A DNA stretch of 64,000 bases from Molanna angustata (GCA_963576475.1 OY754979.1:24411034-24475033), one strand, 5' to 3'. Shown: positions 33,561 to 44,935, numbered from the stretch's first letter. A program made the numbers and translations. Notes: generated by a model not told the origin, from the letters alone.

Positions 33561-34299
33561 ATAATCGATTTAACTTGTATTCAATTCATTTATGGTATGA
33601 ACAGATTATTTGTAATACAGTTAAAAATATTTTTTTAAAAAATACAGTTTATTACCCCTCCTAAGAAGCTTATAGGATGAAAACGCTACGATTAATACCT
33701 ACAAACGCGATTGATAAAAATGTCCAACAAAATAAAACTCAAACGTTATTTTTTCATTCAATATTGAACCGTTTTAAAACTATCAAAAGCAGAGCACACA
33801 TCGAACTCGATATGCGATGATTCATATTTATACTGGGCCATTAATTCCTACTAGAATCCTGAAATTCGACATAACGGAAAAGCGCGCCTATGTTATAGGT
33901 ACCTATATTTTTTTTTCGCTAAAAAACCCAATAAATATCTCTGCCGAGTTTCAGCCTCGGTACATGAAGAGATAGGTGGGTATATTATATAGAATGAATA
34001 TCTTCCGAATACATTTATTTTATATACGTGCAAACCAGAAAATAATGTTCCATGTAAATAATCCCCATGTCATAATACCTAACGAGTTCACTGAAGCTGC
34101 TTTTTGAATGAAACAAGAATAATGTCAAAAAAATGTACTTTATTGTGATTCAAAAGGGGATTGCAATCCGGAAAACGAATACAGCCGTTGGTTATATTTG
34201 TAGCTCTGTAAGAACGATTCGCAGATGACATAATTAACACTATTATTGTTTCTTTAGGATCCTAAAGAAACAAATAAAACTAAATAAAAGTAAGTTTAT
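33561..34299. other. No gene recognised; one perfect palindrome
   Basis: AT-rich sequence. 34247-34274 is a perfect 28-bp palindrome centred on ggatcc (ttgtttctttaggatcc and its mirror). Nothing else recognised. Confidence 0.5.
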
Positions 34300-34547
34300 C
34301 CAACTGTCGATTCGTTCAAGAGAATGAAATTCTTTTGAAGGAAGAGGCAGTTTAAATCCAAAACGCGTGTATGAAGGAATTGTATGCAGGGTCTACATTT
34401 TTCACGGCTTTTCCAACTTTGAAGTCAAAAAACACCAATTTAGAGGCTTCGCAGCATATGTGTTCCGTATACGGATTTACTCAGAATTCGGAGTAGAACA
34501 TTTTGTGTGTCTGTGTGTGTGTGTGTGAGAGGGTGTGTGTGTGTGTG

Positions 34548-34578
<31 letters not shown>

Positions 34579-35335
34579 CTTTGTGTCCGTCCGTCCCTTA
34601 TTACTTTTGATCCGCTCAATTTACAAAGCCCAAAATTTCAGAATATATAAACAGTTATAGGCCTACAAAACTTTTATACTCAAAATTATGAATTTTTGTT
34701 TCAATCAGGGGTTATCAACTTTTGAATTTTCGGTTTTTTTTTTCCATATATCTCAGAAACCATAAAAGCTAGAACACTGAAAATTGGTATAATCATAGAC
34801 AAATACAAAATCTCAAATATGTTTTTTCAGAAAAATTCTAGGATTTCTCAAACATTTTTTATTAAGAAAAATATTTTTTTTTATTATAATTTTATGAGTT
34901 TAACTGCCTATATTTCCAAATATTTTAAAAATATCGAAAAAACCCGAAACACCCCAACTAGATAAAATTATTTTCTAAAAAAAAAATTAATTTTGTAGAA
35001 GAAAATCTCAAAAGTTTTTTTAACAATTTTTATAAAAATTGAATTTAGTGACGACATCGCTTCATACAATTTGTATGGCAGTCGCCTATACACAATATGA
35101 CTTAATAGTTTGATACTTAAATCTCCAAACATACATACATACCATCATGCTGTTTTCATATTCTGGGTAGAAAAAAGGACTGACCTCCATACTGTCCTAT
35201 TTTAACATACATACCTACATGTGTTTTATAGAAAATAAAATATCCTAAAATATTCAATAATTTGGATTTATGGGTTTATAGTTTGGTACTTATTCTACAC
35301 ATACTATCGCTATGCAACAATTACATGCAACTAGT
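34300..35335 (+). mobile_element. HINE, complete uninterrupted copy
   Basis: Begins ccaactgtcgattcgttcaa after tttat and ends acatgcaactagt before ttaaac, so T lies on both flanks. Internal (TG)n at 34505-34580. It gives the reference order for the other copies: 5' part with gcttttccaactttgaagtc, centre with gtttcggg/aacaccccaactagata, then gacgacatcgcttcatacaa, then accatcatgctg and tttggtacttattc. The 3' subterminal inverse of the 5' end is partly lost (actatcgctatgcaacaatt). About 1.04 kb, no protein. Confidence 0.75.
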
Positions 35336-35930
35336 TAAACAATAACGGCCTTACTTATTAGAATCGTTTAAAACTTACTAAACGCGCAACTAGATACTTA
35401 CATAGAGTTTCATATACCTAATATATTAGATGTATGTAGTACTCCGTGCAATAAGTGAGTCATGGAATATCGCGCGTTTGACGTTTTGGTTGGCAAAATT
35501 TTGCAGTTTACATTTCGACACATCCTAAATAACTGTTCTATAAATCTTTATAAACTAAGTATTTTTTTCGTCAAATAAATCCGAAAACAATTCACATCAG
35601 TCGTTATTCTCTATAGAAAACCGAAACCGCGTTGTGCCGTGTTGAGATGAAGAATACCAAGGAAAAACGTTAAGTATATTGATTAAATTTTTCTTTCAAT
35701 CTCAAATATGCATCGGATCATATGTGAAAGATCCCCCATTTTGAAATATTTATTATGACGTGTTAGTCAAGCGTTAAATAACCTCTCGACCCGTCCTAAC
35801 TTGACGTCTACTAAACAAAGGTGTAATAAAAATAGTCACGGTATTTAAGTAAACTTTTTCGTTAATTACGCTCTATTACCAGGTGCTATAGATAGTTTAA
35901 GTTTATAAGAAAGACGGTTACGTTTCGGTA
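35336..35930. other. No gene recognised
   Basis: No repeat matched; no credible coding exon. Confidence 0.5.
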
Positions 35931-35934
35931 AGAC

Positions 35935-36040
35935 GAAAAGAAGAGCAATGTGTAGAGCAAAGAAATGGAAAGGGGTATGTGTAGGACAACGAAGGGTAAA
36001 GGGGTGTGTGTTGGGCAAGAAAATGGAAAGGGGTATTTAC
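35935..36040 (+). repeat. ~35-bp tandem repeat, three copies
   Basis: agaaatggaaaggggtatgt, gaagggtaaaggggtgtgtg, gaaaatggaaaggggtattt at about 35-36-bp spacing. Confidence 0.7.
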
Positions 36041-36523
36041 CACAACCCTTTGCGGCCACAGAAAATTGTTTATACAAAGCACAAGTGTGTATACATGACC
36101 AAATAATAGATACTTATGTATAACTAAGGGCCGCTATCCCGGGAGATAGGTACTATACAACTACTTTTATTTTGATCTCGGTGACGACAGCCGGTATAGG
36201 TACAGAGTGTCGGATCCCGGGGGAAGCAACCCTAGTTATACTATTAAATGCTTACAGCCAATGGGTAAAGGTTTTTGGCGTGAAAAAATATATTTTAACC
36301 TACATATATTTAAGATATTGTATCCTTATACTTTTCTGGAAACGTATATTTCTAATTACATTGCCTTTTCATTCATACGGTTAAATAAATAAAAATAAAA
36401 TACCTAATTTAAAATTAATACAACACTAAATTCGTGATTCCTTACTATGAGGAATCAGCGCGTACGATTTTTTTAAAGTATAAATTTGTCCTTGTAGTTA
36501 CAAGTACATAAAGGTACATACAT
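36041..36523. other. No gene recognised
   Basis: 36478-36520 (tttgtccttgtagttacaag then tacataaaggtacat) weakly resembles the SINE-2 3' end on the minus strand. Otherwise nothing. Confidence 0.4.
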
Positions 36524-36645
36524 CCTCATCATCATCGTCATTGGTGCTACGGCCCATTTTGAGCCATGGCCTTCTCCAGGATTTTTCGTCATTTAGACCG
36601 GTCCATCGCCTGCACTCTCAAGTTTGCAAGGCCAATCCTCTTTAA
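36524..36645 (-). pseudogene. RTE-type LINE 3' terminus
   Basis: On the minus strand: gaggattggccttgcaaact, gcgatggaccggtctaaatg, gagaaggccatggctcaaaa, tgggccgtagcacc, then (ATG)n-type end at 36524-36542. This is the common 3' end of RTE-type LINEs (compare 44880-44935). Truncated on its 5' side by the LINE-A tail. Confidence 0.65.
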
Positions 36646-37377
36646 ATTTATTTATTTATTTATTTAAGGGACAAATACAGTCTTATAAGATAAACAGAGA
36701 AATTACTATGAAATAAAAAAAGACAGACCAATTACTTTTGTCCACAATTGATATACATCAAATAATCATAGAAGTATGTACCTACTATACAACAAAAATA
36801 AATTTATATATACTTAAAATAATTACATATTCATATATTACACACATTTTTTTTAAATTTTATTTGCAGCAAATTGCCTTTTACACACATGAAACAACAA
36901 TTAAGTTTACACAATGAATTACAAAATAAAACAATAAACAATCATAAACACACTTAAAAAGAAAAAAGAAAAGCTACTAATACAAAAACAGTAAATATAA
37001 AAAAATAATATGAAGTAAGTGGAAAAAAAACAATTTAAAATAAAAGATAAAGGTACTTAGGTAAACATACAATCATATACACACTTAGAAAAAAAGAAAA
37101 AAATATATAAAAATCATAAAAAAATTTAAAACAAAAAGAAAAAAGTTATTATAAAATAATAATAATAATAATGTAAAAAAAATAAAAGAACTACAAAAAC
37201 AAATATCTATTTTCCCGTAACGGGAAAGGAAGGGAAAGAAAAATTAAGGGAGAAGCACCTTATTTGTTACTGCTGTCAAAAATTACAGAATCTGCTATAT
37301 AAAAACAAAATAAGTACACAAATTAAATTTCTTAACAATACACAGGTTTACGCCGCTATGCATCTATATGAAGAATT
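36646..37377 (-). repeat. LINE-A 3' UTR and A-rich tail
   Basis: The minus strand ends taagactgtatttgtccctt then aaataaataaataaa, as at 11100-11150 and 55880-55915. Further upstream ccttcctttcccgttac (37212-37230) matches cctttcccgtcac at 55760. The part 36847-37200 is T-rich on the minus strand with a poly-T-like start at 36847 on the plus strand, which may mark a second, nested tail. Confidence 0.6.
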
Positions 37378-38580
37378 CTAGTAGCAATCATGACTAGCAG
37401 TGAATACATCAGAATGTGGGATACTGCCCGAGAGATTTACATTATTGAAATGACTTGCCATTTTGATAAATTCGTTTTGATTTGAATTGGTGTTGCTTCG
37501 AGGAACGTAGAACAGGTTGGTCGATCTGCCATTTCGCAACGGCGCATGGAAATTAATTTTATTTAATATATCTGGACAGTCAACTTTTGAATTAATAATT
37601 TTGAAAATAAAAACATTTGATTCACGACCGCTCTCCTATGTACGATGTTGGTTATTAGGAAGTGTTTCTCAATTTCATCATATTATAAAAACTATGTATA
37701 TGCGTGAAAATTGAAATTTAAGAATGTGAGGAATCGTTTTTGGACTCTTTCAAGTCGTTAATATATTTATTATAGTGTGAATTCCAAATCTGAGAACAAT
37801 ACTCTAAATGTGGACGAACATAGCTATTGTAAAGGAGCAAGAACGTCCTGAAGTTCATGAAAAATTTACATGTTCTCATCACAAAACCCAGGCTCTTTGT
37901 TGCCATAGTAACTATGCTATCTGTGCGATATTGGCAAATAACAGATTGGACAAGATGGAAAATGAAAGGAGTGGACTTACTGTGCCAGCTGTTTTCTTCC
38001 TTTTCTCTGTTGCGTTTGTTCTTCCTTCTCGTCACTGATTCAACAAATATGTATGCTCACGAATTGTCTGTTATTTAATGAATACGAACGATGCCACGAA
38101 CGTATGTAAATTGTTTTTATGAAGCGCTTGTGTAACACGAGATGATGCAGGGAGACGCGTATTTGCGAGACTGAAGAACGTGGCTGGCTCGCGCGCGAAC
38201 AGAGGCGAGATTTATGTTGCCACGTTCAGGTATGGATGTAGGTATGATGAGGTTTAGGTATGTCAGGAAGATGAGGATAGGTACAAATAGGAAGTATCTG
38301 TCATCTGCGCCAACACTATCAATATGAGCCTCGAGAGTCAGTTTTGAGTCCAAAAGAACTCCAAGATCACGTAAACTGTCTTTATTCGATAAGATCAATC
38401 CAGAGATATCATAATCATGCAGTAATTTATTACGGTTACGAGTAAAAGTGACTTTGCAACGTTTGGATATATTTACGAAGAGTTTGTTTACATGGCAGTA
38501 GGTATTGGGATGATCTATCAAGATCCTCTTGTAGGCTCACACATGTGTAATTTTACTCTCTACTTCTATCTTCATCAAAA
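37378..38580 (-). pseudogene. LINE-A reverse transcriptase C-terminal half, interrupted
   Basis: Read on the minus strand from 38580: MKIEVESKI, SLQEDLDR, CHVNKLFVNIS, VTFTRNRNKLLHDYDI, SLRDLGVLLDSKLTLEAHID, then a break at 38311; it resumes at 37924 with DSIVTMATKSLGFVMRTCK, LLLYNSYVRPHLEYCSQIWN, NKYINDL, then after a frame change CPDILNKINFHAPLRNGRST and FYVPRSNTN, with a TAG at 37378. These are the thumb-region and C-terminal blocks of jockey/CR1-type LINEs; the catalytic FADD box is already lost at the 5' edge. The interruption (37925-38310) is described separately. Confidence 0.85.
37925..38310. mobile_element. ~386-bp insertion in LINE-A, unknown type
   Basis: Separates two parts of the LINE-A frame; gatagtgttg and gatagcatag (minus strand) at its edges could be a diverged target duplication. 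38155-38230 is GC-richer (ggctggctcgcgcgcgaaca). Weak inverted similarity of the ends (ggcaaataacagat versus ggcgcagatgacagat). Superfamily unknown. Confidence 0.45.
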
Positions 38581-39164
38581 TTATTAATTCAGTGAATTAA
38601 TTTATGCTAGTGTAATATCGAGTACAAAATCCAATATATGATGAAAATTTGAAGAGGTTTTCCTCAAAATTTCTTTTGATTTTCTTATTATTTATAAGAA
38701 TACACAAAATGATGTCCTTCGTGGAGTCTTCATTACAAAGTTCAACCTACTTAGCACTGATGCCATTTATGAAGTGTACTATAACTTACTTAATGAAGAA
38801 TTTATTCCTCAATATTGGCCACAACCCCTTGTTCACATTTAGATTTATAATTTACATAAACCATGAGTAGTTTATAAATAAACAAATTTATCTCTATTGG
38901 GAATGAATGAATGAAATTACTATACCTACCTTAAAAAGAATCTCTACGTATAGTAGGGAATTTTCACTCTGGCATCGCCCAGACGTAATATAGCTAATGA
39001 TATGTAGAGTTGGGTGAATGTCACATCTCTCAGGACCCACAGAAAGTTATGTCCATTTCCTGAAATAAGTTGAGCCCGTCCTTTTGTCATACGAGAATAC
39101 TCAGGCAATAGCACTCGACGTTACGTGGGGATGAAACATTATAATGTACACAAATTTTTGGGCA
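38581..39164. other. No gene recognised
   Basis: No repeat or coding match. A short frame at 38649-38870 is hydrophobic and ends near a taaataaac string; not recognised. Confidence 0.45.
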
Positions 39165-39470
39165 CACTGTACCATTAAGCCCTGTCTTACGACGCGACGG
39201 TTGGGCCTTAAATTGTACACACGTCACACGTGTACCATCACGCCATCTTTGAGGTAATTGTTTACAATCAAGCCCTGCCTTACAGTTCTTAAATAGTTTC
39301 GATGCACACAACAACGTGAGTCTGCTTTTTTAAAATAAAATTCTCGAATCAATTTGATGTTTACAATCAAGAGCTGTCTTACAGTTCGTAAATAGTACCT
39401 ACTTGGTCTGAATACAACGTGATTGTATTCGTGAATTTGTATGAAAAATTTTAGGGACAAAAATTCTTCT
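39165..39470 (+). repeat. ~100-bp degenerate tandem repeat
   Basis: gtttacaatcaagccctgcc then ttacagttcttaaatag (39259-39296) recurs as gtttacaatcaagagctgtc then ttacagttcgtaaatag (39359-39396). A third, weaker version begins attaagccctgtcttacga at 39173. Confidence 0.6.
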
Positions 39471-39612
39471 GAAAATGTATGACAATTTGCGCCACTGGAG
39501 TGCCTAGTCGTCAACTAAGGGTTGAAAATTTCAGTAAATATGAGTGTGACATCTTGCCTAGATAAATTTAGTATAATAACATTATTATTATTTGCTATGA
39601 AGGAACTACTCT

Positions 39613-39644
39613 CACTTGTATATGTAAGTATACATATACAAGTG
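39613..39644. repeat. Perfect short hairpin
   Basis: cacttgtatatgta, agta, tacatatacaagtg: 14-bp arms with a 4-nt loop. Confidence 0.75.
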
Positions 39645-39828
39645 AGGTAAGTAAAGAGGTCCCTTCCTAACAAAAAAATATTCGAGCCCTTACTACGTTT
39701 TATTTGACAAAAAATGTTCCGTAAAAAGGGTGCCATACATGTATGTACCAAATAATACATAAAAGGTTTATCACTTGATAAGTTTCATAACCTCGTATCT
39801 CAAAAAGTACCATTTTACAGGATACACT

Positions 39829-40957
39829 ACCCCGTATTCAGTAACTATTGGAACTAAAATAGGAATGTTTTAAAATTGTAGATTTACGGTCTTATTTCAG
39901 CGTTATAAAATATAAACATGGACTAAATGGAATAGGAACGTACCTATATTGTCCGGAACGTTCTTAAAATTAAACGATCCTATTTTAGTTACAATAGTTA
40001 CTGAATACAGGGTACTACGTCCAATTCTATAACTTTTTTAAGAACGTTCCGGCTAAAAGAGGTGTGTTCCTATTCCACTTAGTCTACGTTGATGTTCTAT
40101 AACGCTTAAATAGGAACGTTCTTACTCTAAGTAAGCCACTAATTAGTTCAATTCCGTATTCTATAACCACATTTGAGCCGAATCAACTGTCAAAACGTTC
40201 CTTATTTTAGTTGTCCATATTGGAAGCGTTCTAGTTATTTTCACAGCAGTACGGGATAAAAACATCGGTTGTGTACGAAAAAAAAAAAATAATTTACACG
40301 TGTGGCGTTATATTTAAAAAAAACAAAGAATATTAGTGCAAATCAATTGAAATGTTAGGTTAGGAGACATCACGGCGACATGACATATATAAACATGGCC
40401 GAACAGTGCGCAGTACGCATGCGTAGTCTACGCTATTGACAATCATAGAGTTCAAATTATTATGTATGGTGCAATAATTTTGTAGATTTCAGTTTTAGAA
40501 ACAACGTCGGATACAGAATACGAAATTAAGTTCAAATGATCTTCATTCTAAATTTTTTGAACGTTCCTATTGTAATTTTACTGACAAACTTTTTTAACAT
40601 CTCAATATGTAGATACCAAGTTGCGATATTGTAGAAGAACCAGGAACTCGTGGCACCTACATGGCTTACGACCTGTCATCGACTGGTTTCGACGTTCACC
40701 AATTATGCCTTCTTATTGAGTTCCCTTATCAATGAAATTTTTGAAAGTTCTATATATTTGATATTTGAATAGTGTGTAACAATTTACCTAAAAATAAGGA
40801 ACTATACTATTGCCATCTTCTATGAAGTAACGGAAAAGTCTTTTTTTGTAATGAAAGCATCAGTCCTTATCCAATGTTAGCGTATATGCAATTAAAAAAA
40901 TCAATAAATATTCGGTTCCTATTGTAGTTCAAAAAATTACTGAATTGGATGTACTAA
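39829..40957. mobile_element. Cluster of inverted-repeat MITEs, with M1 nested
   Basis: 39829-40013 has ends ccgtattcagtaactattg and, mirrored, caatagttactgaatacag. 40014-40200 is an inverted relative: ggaacgttctt and gactaaatggaataggaac are mirrored by aagaacgttccgg and gttcctattccacttagtc. A larger unit 40014-40957 has ends acgtccaattctataactt and, mirrored, aattactgaattggatgt. M1 copy 4 sits inside it. No coding capacity. Confidence 0.55.
40590..40905 (+). repeat. M1 dispersed repeat, copy 4
   Basis: cttttttaacatctcaat, gaagaaccaggaactcgtgg, ggcttacgacctgtcatcga, aattatgccttcttattgag, ctatactattgccatc, gcgtatatgcaattaaaaaa follow M1 order. The middle part is shortened. Confidence 0.7.
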
Positions 40958-41218
40958 ATAAAACATCATGACTTTCTCTATACATTTTTTCTGTTGGTGT
41001 GGATTGAAAGTTATTTTAATGATTCATCTAACTAATTAGTTTATTTTATTTTTATTTTATTGGATGATATATTTTATTGGTTGATATATTATTGTATTTG
41101 TTTAATTTTTCTAAACTTTAAACCATTGTTTATTTATTTATGATACGTACTAAATATTATGGTCGATACCAATGTCATACAGAAAATAAACATCCATGCA
41201 CAATTAAATAGAATTAGA

Positions 41219-41370
41219 TGGTTCGATGGCAGAGCAGTTAGCGTGCTGAACTAGTTAGTAATCCAGTGGTCGCGAGTTCGAATCCTGCCTCGACCGATTT
41301 AGTTCACCTATAGCACAAGCATTTATGCTTAATTTAGGGAATGTAGCAAGATGTACATTTTTTACAAAAA
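41219..41370 (+). mobile_element. SINE-2, plus-strand copy
   Basis: tggttcgatggcagagcagt (A box), gtggtcgcgagttcgaatcc (B box), tgcctcgaccgatttagttc, acctatagcacaagcattta, gcttaatttagggaatgtag. Truncated or diverged after ~41370. The tRNA-like head is well preserved. Confidence 0.8.
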
Positions 41371-41910
41371 AATGTTACGCTGACAAACCCGAAAGTATAT
41401 CGTTTAAGTACATAGATACTACAGCAATGTCAATAGGCCATTTCAGTCCACTAAGTGGAATGATGCGGTCTATAATTCTTTACATACAAAAATTGAGAAC
41501 CTTGACATACACTCAAACACCCTCAGCACCTTCAAGCGTTTGATACAAGCAAGTCGACAGTCATTATAAGAAGTTTTCCCTTCTGCATAGTGGATTGTTT
41601 CTAAATAATGGTTTTTCTGAAGCATGTTTTTTACAATACACTACACTGCGAATGTTTTAGTTATCTTGTTAAAATTTTATTCTTAAACGCTAATTTAATC
41701 AATTATGATTCACTGATTTTATATATGTTGTAGGTAAACACCTGTTATTGGAGCATTGGAACTACTATGGTGATTCTGTCTTTATAATTTATGTGTATTC
41801 CTATATTTTCTTGGTGTTTCTTATAATACATAAATAAATACGAGAATGCAGTTTTTTGAGATACGAGGTTGTGAGAGTTATCAAGCAATACATATCATAT
41901 TATCATACAT
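41371..41910 (+). pseudogene. Possible LINE C-terminal remnant and tail
   Basis: One frame reads RPFQSTKWNDAVYNSLHTKI then ENLDIHSNTLSTFKRLIQAS and ends at a TAA near 41568. The WN..V..SL...STFKR pattern resembles the C-terminal end of LINE polyproteins seen elsewhere in this window. The region ends with acataaataaatacg (41827-41841), a possible tail. No clear family; low confidence. Confidence 0.3.
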
Positions 41911-42130
41911 TGGCCTTCGTGGCTCAGTTGTTTAGGTATCTGACTGCTGATCCAAAGGTCCCGGGTTCGATTTCCGGTGGAGACACAATGTTTAATTGTG
42001 TTTTCAGTCTGGATCTGTGAGACGATTAATAATTAATATCGAAAGTCTCAAGAATGTAGCTGTTGCTATTGGGTGCGTGTTAAATTAATATTTTACTTAG
42101 TACCTGTTAGTTGCCCGAGAAGTAATCTAA
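41911..42130 (+). mobile_element. SINE-1, copy 4
   Basis: ggccttcgtggctcagttgt, gggttcgatttccggtggag, ttttcagtctggatctgtga, ggtgcgtgttaaattaatat, ttgcccgagaagtaat. Small duplication in the middle (attaataattaatat). Ends without a clear TAAA tail. Confidence 0.85.
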
Positions 42131-42239
42131 AAAAAATACTTTTCAAATATGTGTTTTGCTTTGCACTACAATATAATTAAAAAATAGAAATAAAAAGACA
42201 CTCGTTTTAGTTTCACTAATAATTTTGTTTTTACGCACT

Positions 42240-42285
42240 GACCGGTATCGGTCTCTAAAAGACCATCGTCACCATAATTCATTCA
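42240..42285 (-). other. Hammerhead-ribozyme-like motif (low confidence)
   Basis: Minus strand: gtgacga, tggtc, ttttaga, gacc, gatacc, ggtc. A CUGANGA-like core with its first C changed, a 4-5-bp stem II, GATAC in place of GAAAC, and a minimal stem III ending in GTC. No stem I pairing found. Confidence 0.2.
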
Positions 42286-42304
42286 TAATTTTCACCATGA
42301 ATAT

Positions 42305-42784
42305 TTATTCATGAATTCATTACGTTCACCAATTTTGTTCAGAGTGAATTAAGGTGAACAGTACAATTTCAAAGCAAAATCCTCCATGACATTAAGCGAA
42401 CGTCTGTCACATATTTATCCCATTGTCGTATCCAAATTTCTACAACAATACTGTATAATTCCATGGCATATACACAGAGATACAAGCAGGAGCGATTCTA
42501 CAGTCTCCGCCGCCTTTAAAAGGAACCCCTTTCCTTGGAAATCGGTCCCATTATTATGAAATGTTAAATATTTGAAGGATATTATTTTGCTTGTGTGATT
42601 TGATCACGTGAGTATGCTAATCACCGCCCTTCACACCGATATATTTCAAGATATTTGAAAATAACCATCCATCGACAGAGGGGTATTGTGACGTCTTGTG
42701 ACAGCCAATGGTTACAACACCAGTGATGATCATCATCATTAGGGATGGGATAACTATAGTGTTGGATTATTATTTTCAATTTTG
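42305..42784. other. No gene recognised
   Basis: No repeat matched. Confidence 0.45.
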
Positions 42785-43260
42785 TTTCTTTTAGACCTCG
42801 ATAATGCTGAGAACCCTCGGCGAAAACGTTCTTACATCAATACCCCCCACCACCTTATCTGCTTATGGGGACTTACACCGGCCCCTTGCGAAACTCTGAA
42901 TGAACACATAAAGAACATAAGAAAAGTCCGGAGAACTCTAAAACTTTGCAGACGCTGCACTTAAGGTGTCAAAGACAACTAATTTTGGGGAAACAGCTGG
43001 CTCACCGTTCACTGATAGTGAATATAAGAGTGCACCGTTTTCAAGACAGAAAGTTTTAAAAGCCCTAAAGTCGCTCTTCGTGGCTACAAGGTCCGCATGT
43101 CCAATGGGCCCGAAAAAATTCCCTCGGACAAAAGAGTTCTCGTCGGAAAGTTGACACGGAGAAGTTCCCATACGATATGCTCAGAAGTCTGTTCAGGGTT
43201 ATCACAAAGCTGACATGAGGACGAATCGGATAAGAGAAAACGAAAACGATAACTTTTGAA
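42785..43260 (+). pseudogene. Unidentified coding-like block Q, copy 2
   Basis: Diverged relative of 24300-24850. The frame through 43063-43150 reads VALRGYKVRMSNGPEKIPS and continues without stop to about 43209; earlier stretches need frame changes. Protein not recognised. Directly followed by a ~204-bp satellite. Confidence 0.4.
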
Positions 43261-43292
43261 ACTGCCATGTCCAGTAAAGTGTTGCGTTAAAA

Positions 43293-43875
43293 ATCCACGA
43301 ACTTACATAAATACTATAAATAAAGTAGTTGGTATTAGTTCTTACCCCGAAACGGGACAAAAGCGCTAAGGGGAAGGTTTGGTTCTTATGGTTATATTTG
43401 ATTATCGACGCGTTTCGTGCATACAACATTGACAGAACTTTTCAAATTTCAAATTTGTTTTTTTTTTCTAAAATTAATCAATTCTTAAATAAACAATCCA
43501 CGAACTTACATAAATACTTTAAATGAAATACTTGGTATTAGTTCTTACCCCGATAGAAACGGGACAAAAGCACTAAGGGGAAGGTATTAGTTCTTAGGGT
43601 TATATTTGAGTATCGAAGCGTTTCGCGCATGCCACATTGACAGAACTTTTCAAATTTTAAATTTGGTTTTTTTTTAAATTAATCAATTCTTCAATAAACA
43701 ATCCACGAACTTATATAAATACTATAAATAAAATACTTGGTATTAGTTCTTACCCCGATAGAAACGGGACAAAAGCGCTAAGGGTTCTTATTAGTTCTTT
43801 TGGTTATATTTGATTATCGACGCGTTTCGTGCATGCCACATTGACAAATTTTTTTATAACTTTTCAAATTTCACA
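43293..43875 (+). repeat. ~204-bp satellite, nearly three tandem copies
   Basis: Unit starts atccacgaacttacataaat, continues ggtattagttcttaccccg, cgggacaaaagcgctaaggg, attatcgacgcgtttcgtgc, cattgacagaacttttcaaa. Starts at 43293, 43496 and 43701, so periods are 203 and 205 bp. The third copy is incomplete. Confidence 0.9.
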
Positions 43876-44338
43876 TTCGGGTTCTTTTCCTTGAATTGGG
43901 CGCCCCAGATATCTATCTACCTGTCGCAACTGCACCATTGGACTTGCGATGGATCCGCCTGTGGATATTTTAAACGTACGCATAGCTTTTGGTACAGTTG
44001 TATACAGTAAGTTGTGAGTACAAACATACTTGGAGGGATCTTTTTCAGGGGGTCGTAATAAATTTCGATTCCAAAAACAGCCGAAAATTTGCATAAAAGA
44101 GAGATAAATAAAGAGAGAGGGAGAGAAAGGGGGGAGGGGTAGGTAGTTATTTTTCTATCTACAGCCATCTCAGACAGGTCTGGACAACTTTCACAATATG
44201 TTTTATTAATTTGTCCCTTTCGAATAATTTATTGGGTGTTGACACTCGAAACTAAAAGGCATACTCGAAACTAAATAAAACATGGGAAAGTTATATAACC
44301 TTTCCACTTCTATCTTCTAAGTATTTTTTAAGCGTCTT
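43876..44338. other. No gene recognised
   Basis: A GA-rich tract lies at 44096-44140. Nothing else recognised. Confidence 0.5.
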
Positions 44339-44935
44339 ATGATAAAATATACTGAAATCAAGCGCCGAATATTCATGGCTAATAGATGCTTCTATGGTTT
44401 AAGAAGACATCTTGCATCTCGGGTGTTGTCGAGGAAAACAAAGGTCACCATTTACAAAACATTACTACGTCCTGTACTGACATACGGCTCTGAATGCTGG
44501 GTACTGAGTAAAAAATATGAGACATCTCTACTGGTGTTTGAGAGAAAAATACTCAGAAAAGTATTCGGCCCAATCCAGGAAAACGGAGTTTGGAGAATAC
44601 GACACAACACAGAGGTCTACAATGTTTACAAAGAACCAAACATCGTAAAAATCATCAAAACAGGGAGGCTGAGATGGGCAGGGCACGTCCAAAGAATGAG
44701 TGATGAAAGAGTGCCAAAAAGGATCATTTATTTAAAGCCCCAAGGTAGACGTAGTGTCGGTAGACCCAAACTCCGATGGCTGGATGGTGTGCAGCGGGAC
44801 GTAGAAGCAGTTGGAATAAGGGATTGGAGGAGTGCCTGTCAGGATAGAGGAAGATGGCGACGAATGCTGGAGGAGGCCAAGGTCCACAACGGGCTGTAGA
44901 GCCAGTGATGATGATGATGATGATGATGATAAAAT
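44339..44935 (+). pseudogene. RTE-type LINE, C-terminal 186 residues intact
   Basis: An open frame to the TAG at 44897-44899 shows, in order, RCFYGLRRHLASRVLSRKTK, TLLRPVLTYGSECWVLSKK, ERKILRKVFGPIQENGVWR, GRLRWAGHVQRMSDERVPKR, GRPKLRWLDGVQRDVEAVGI and RGRWRRMLEEAKVHNGL. This is the full C-terminal domain of RTE-type endonuclease-reverse transcriptases. The 3' end is gccagtgatgatgatgatga at 44901-44931, the usual RTE terminus. The catalytic reverse transcriptase and endonuclease parts are missing, so it is a 5'-truncated insertion, but with no stop or frameshift it is the youngest-looking LINE in the window. Confidence 0.9.
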
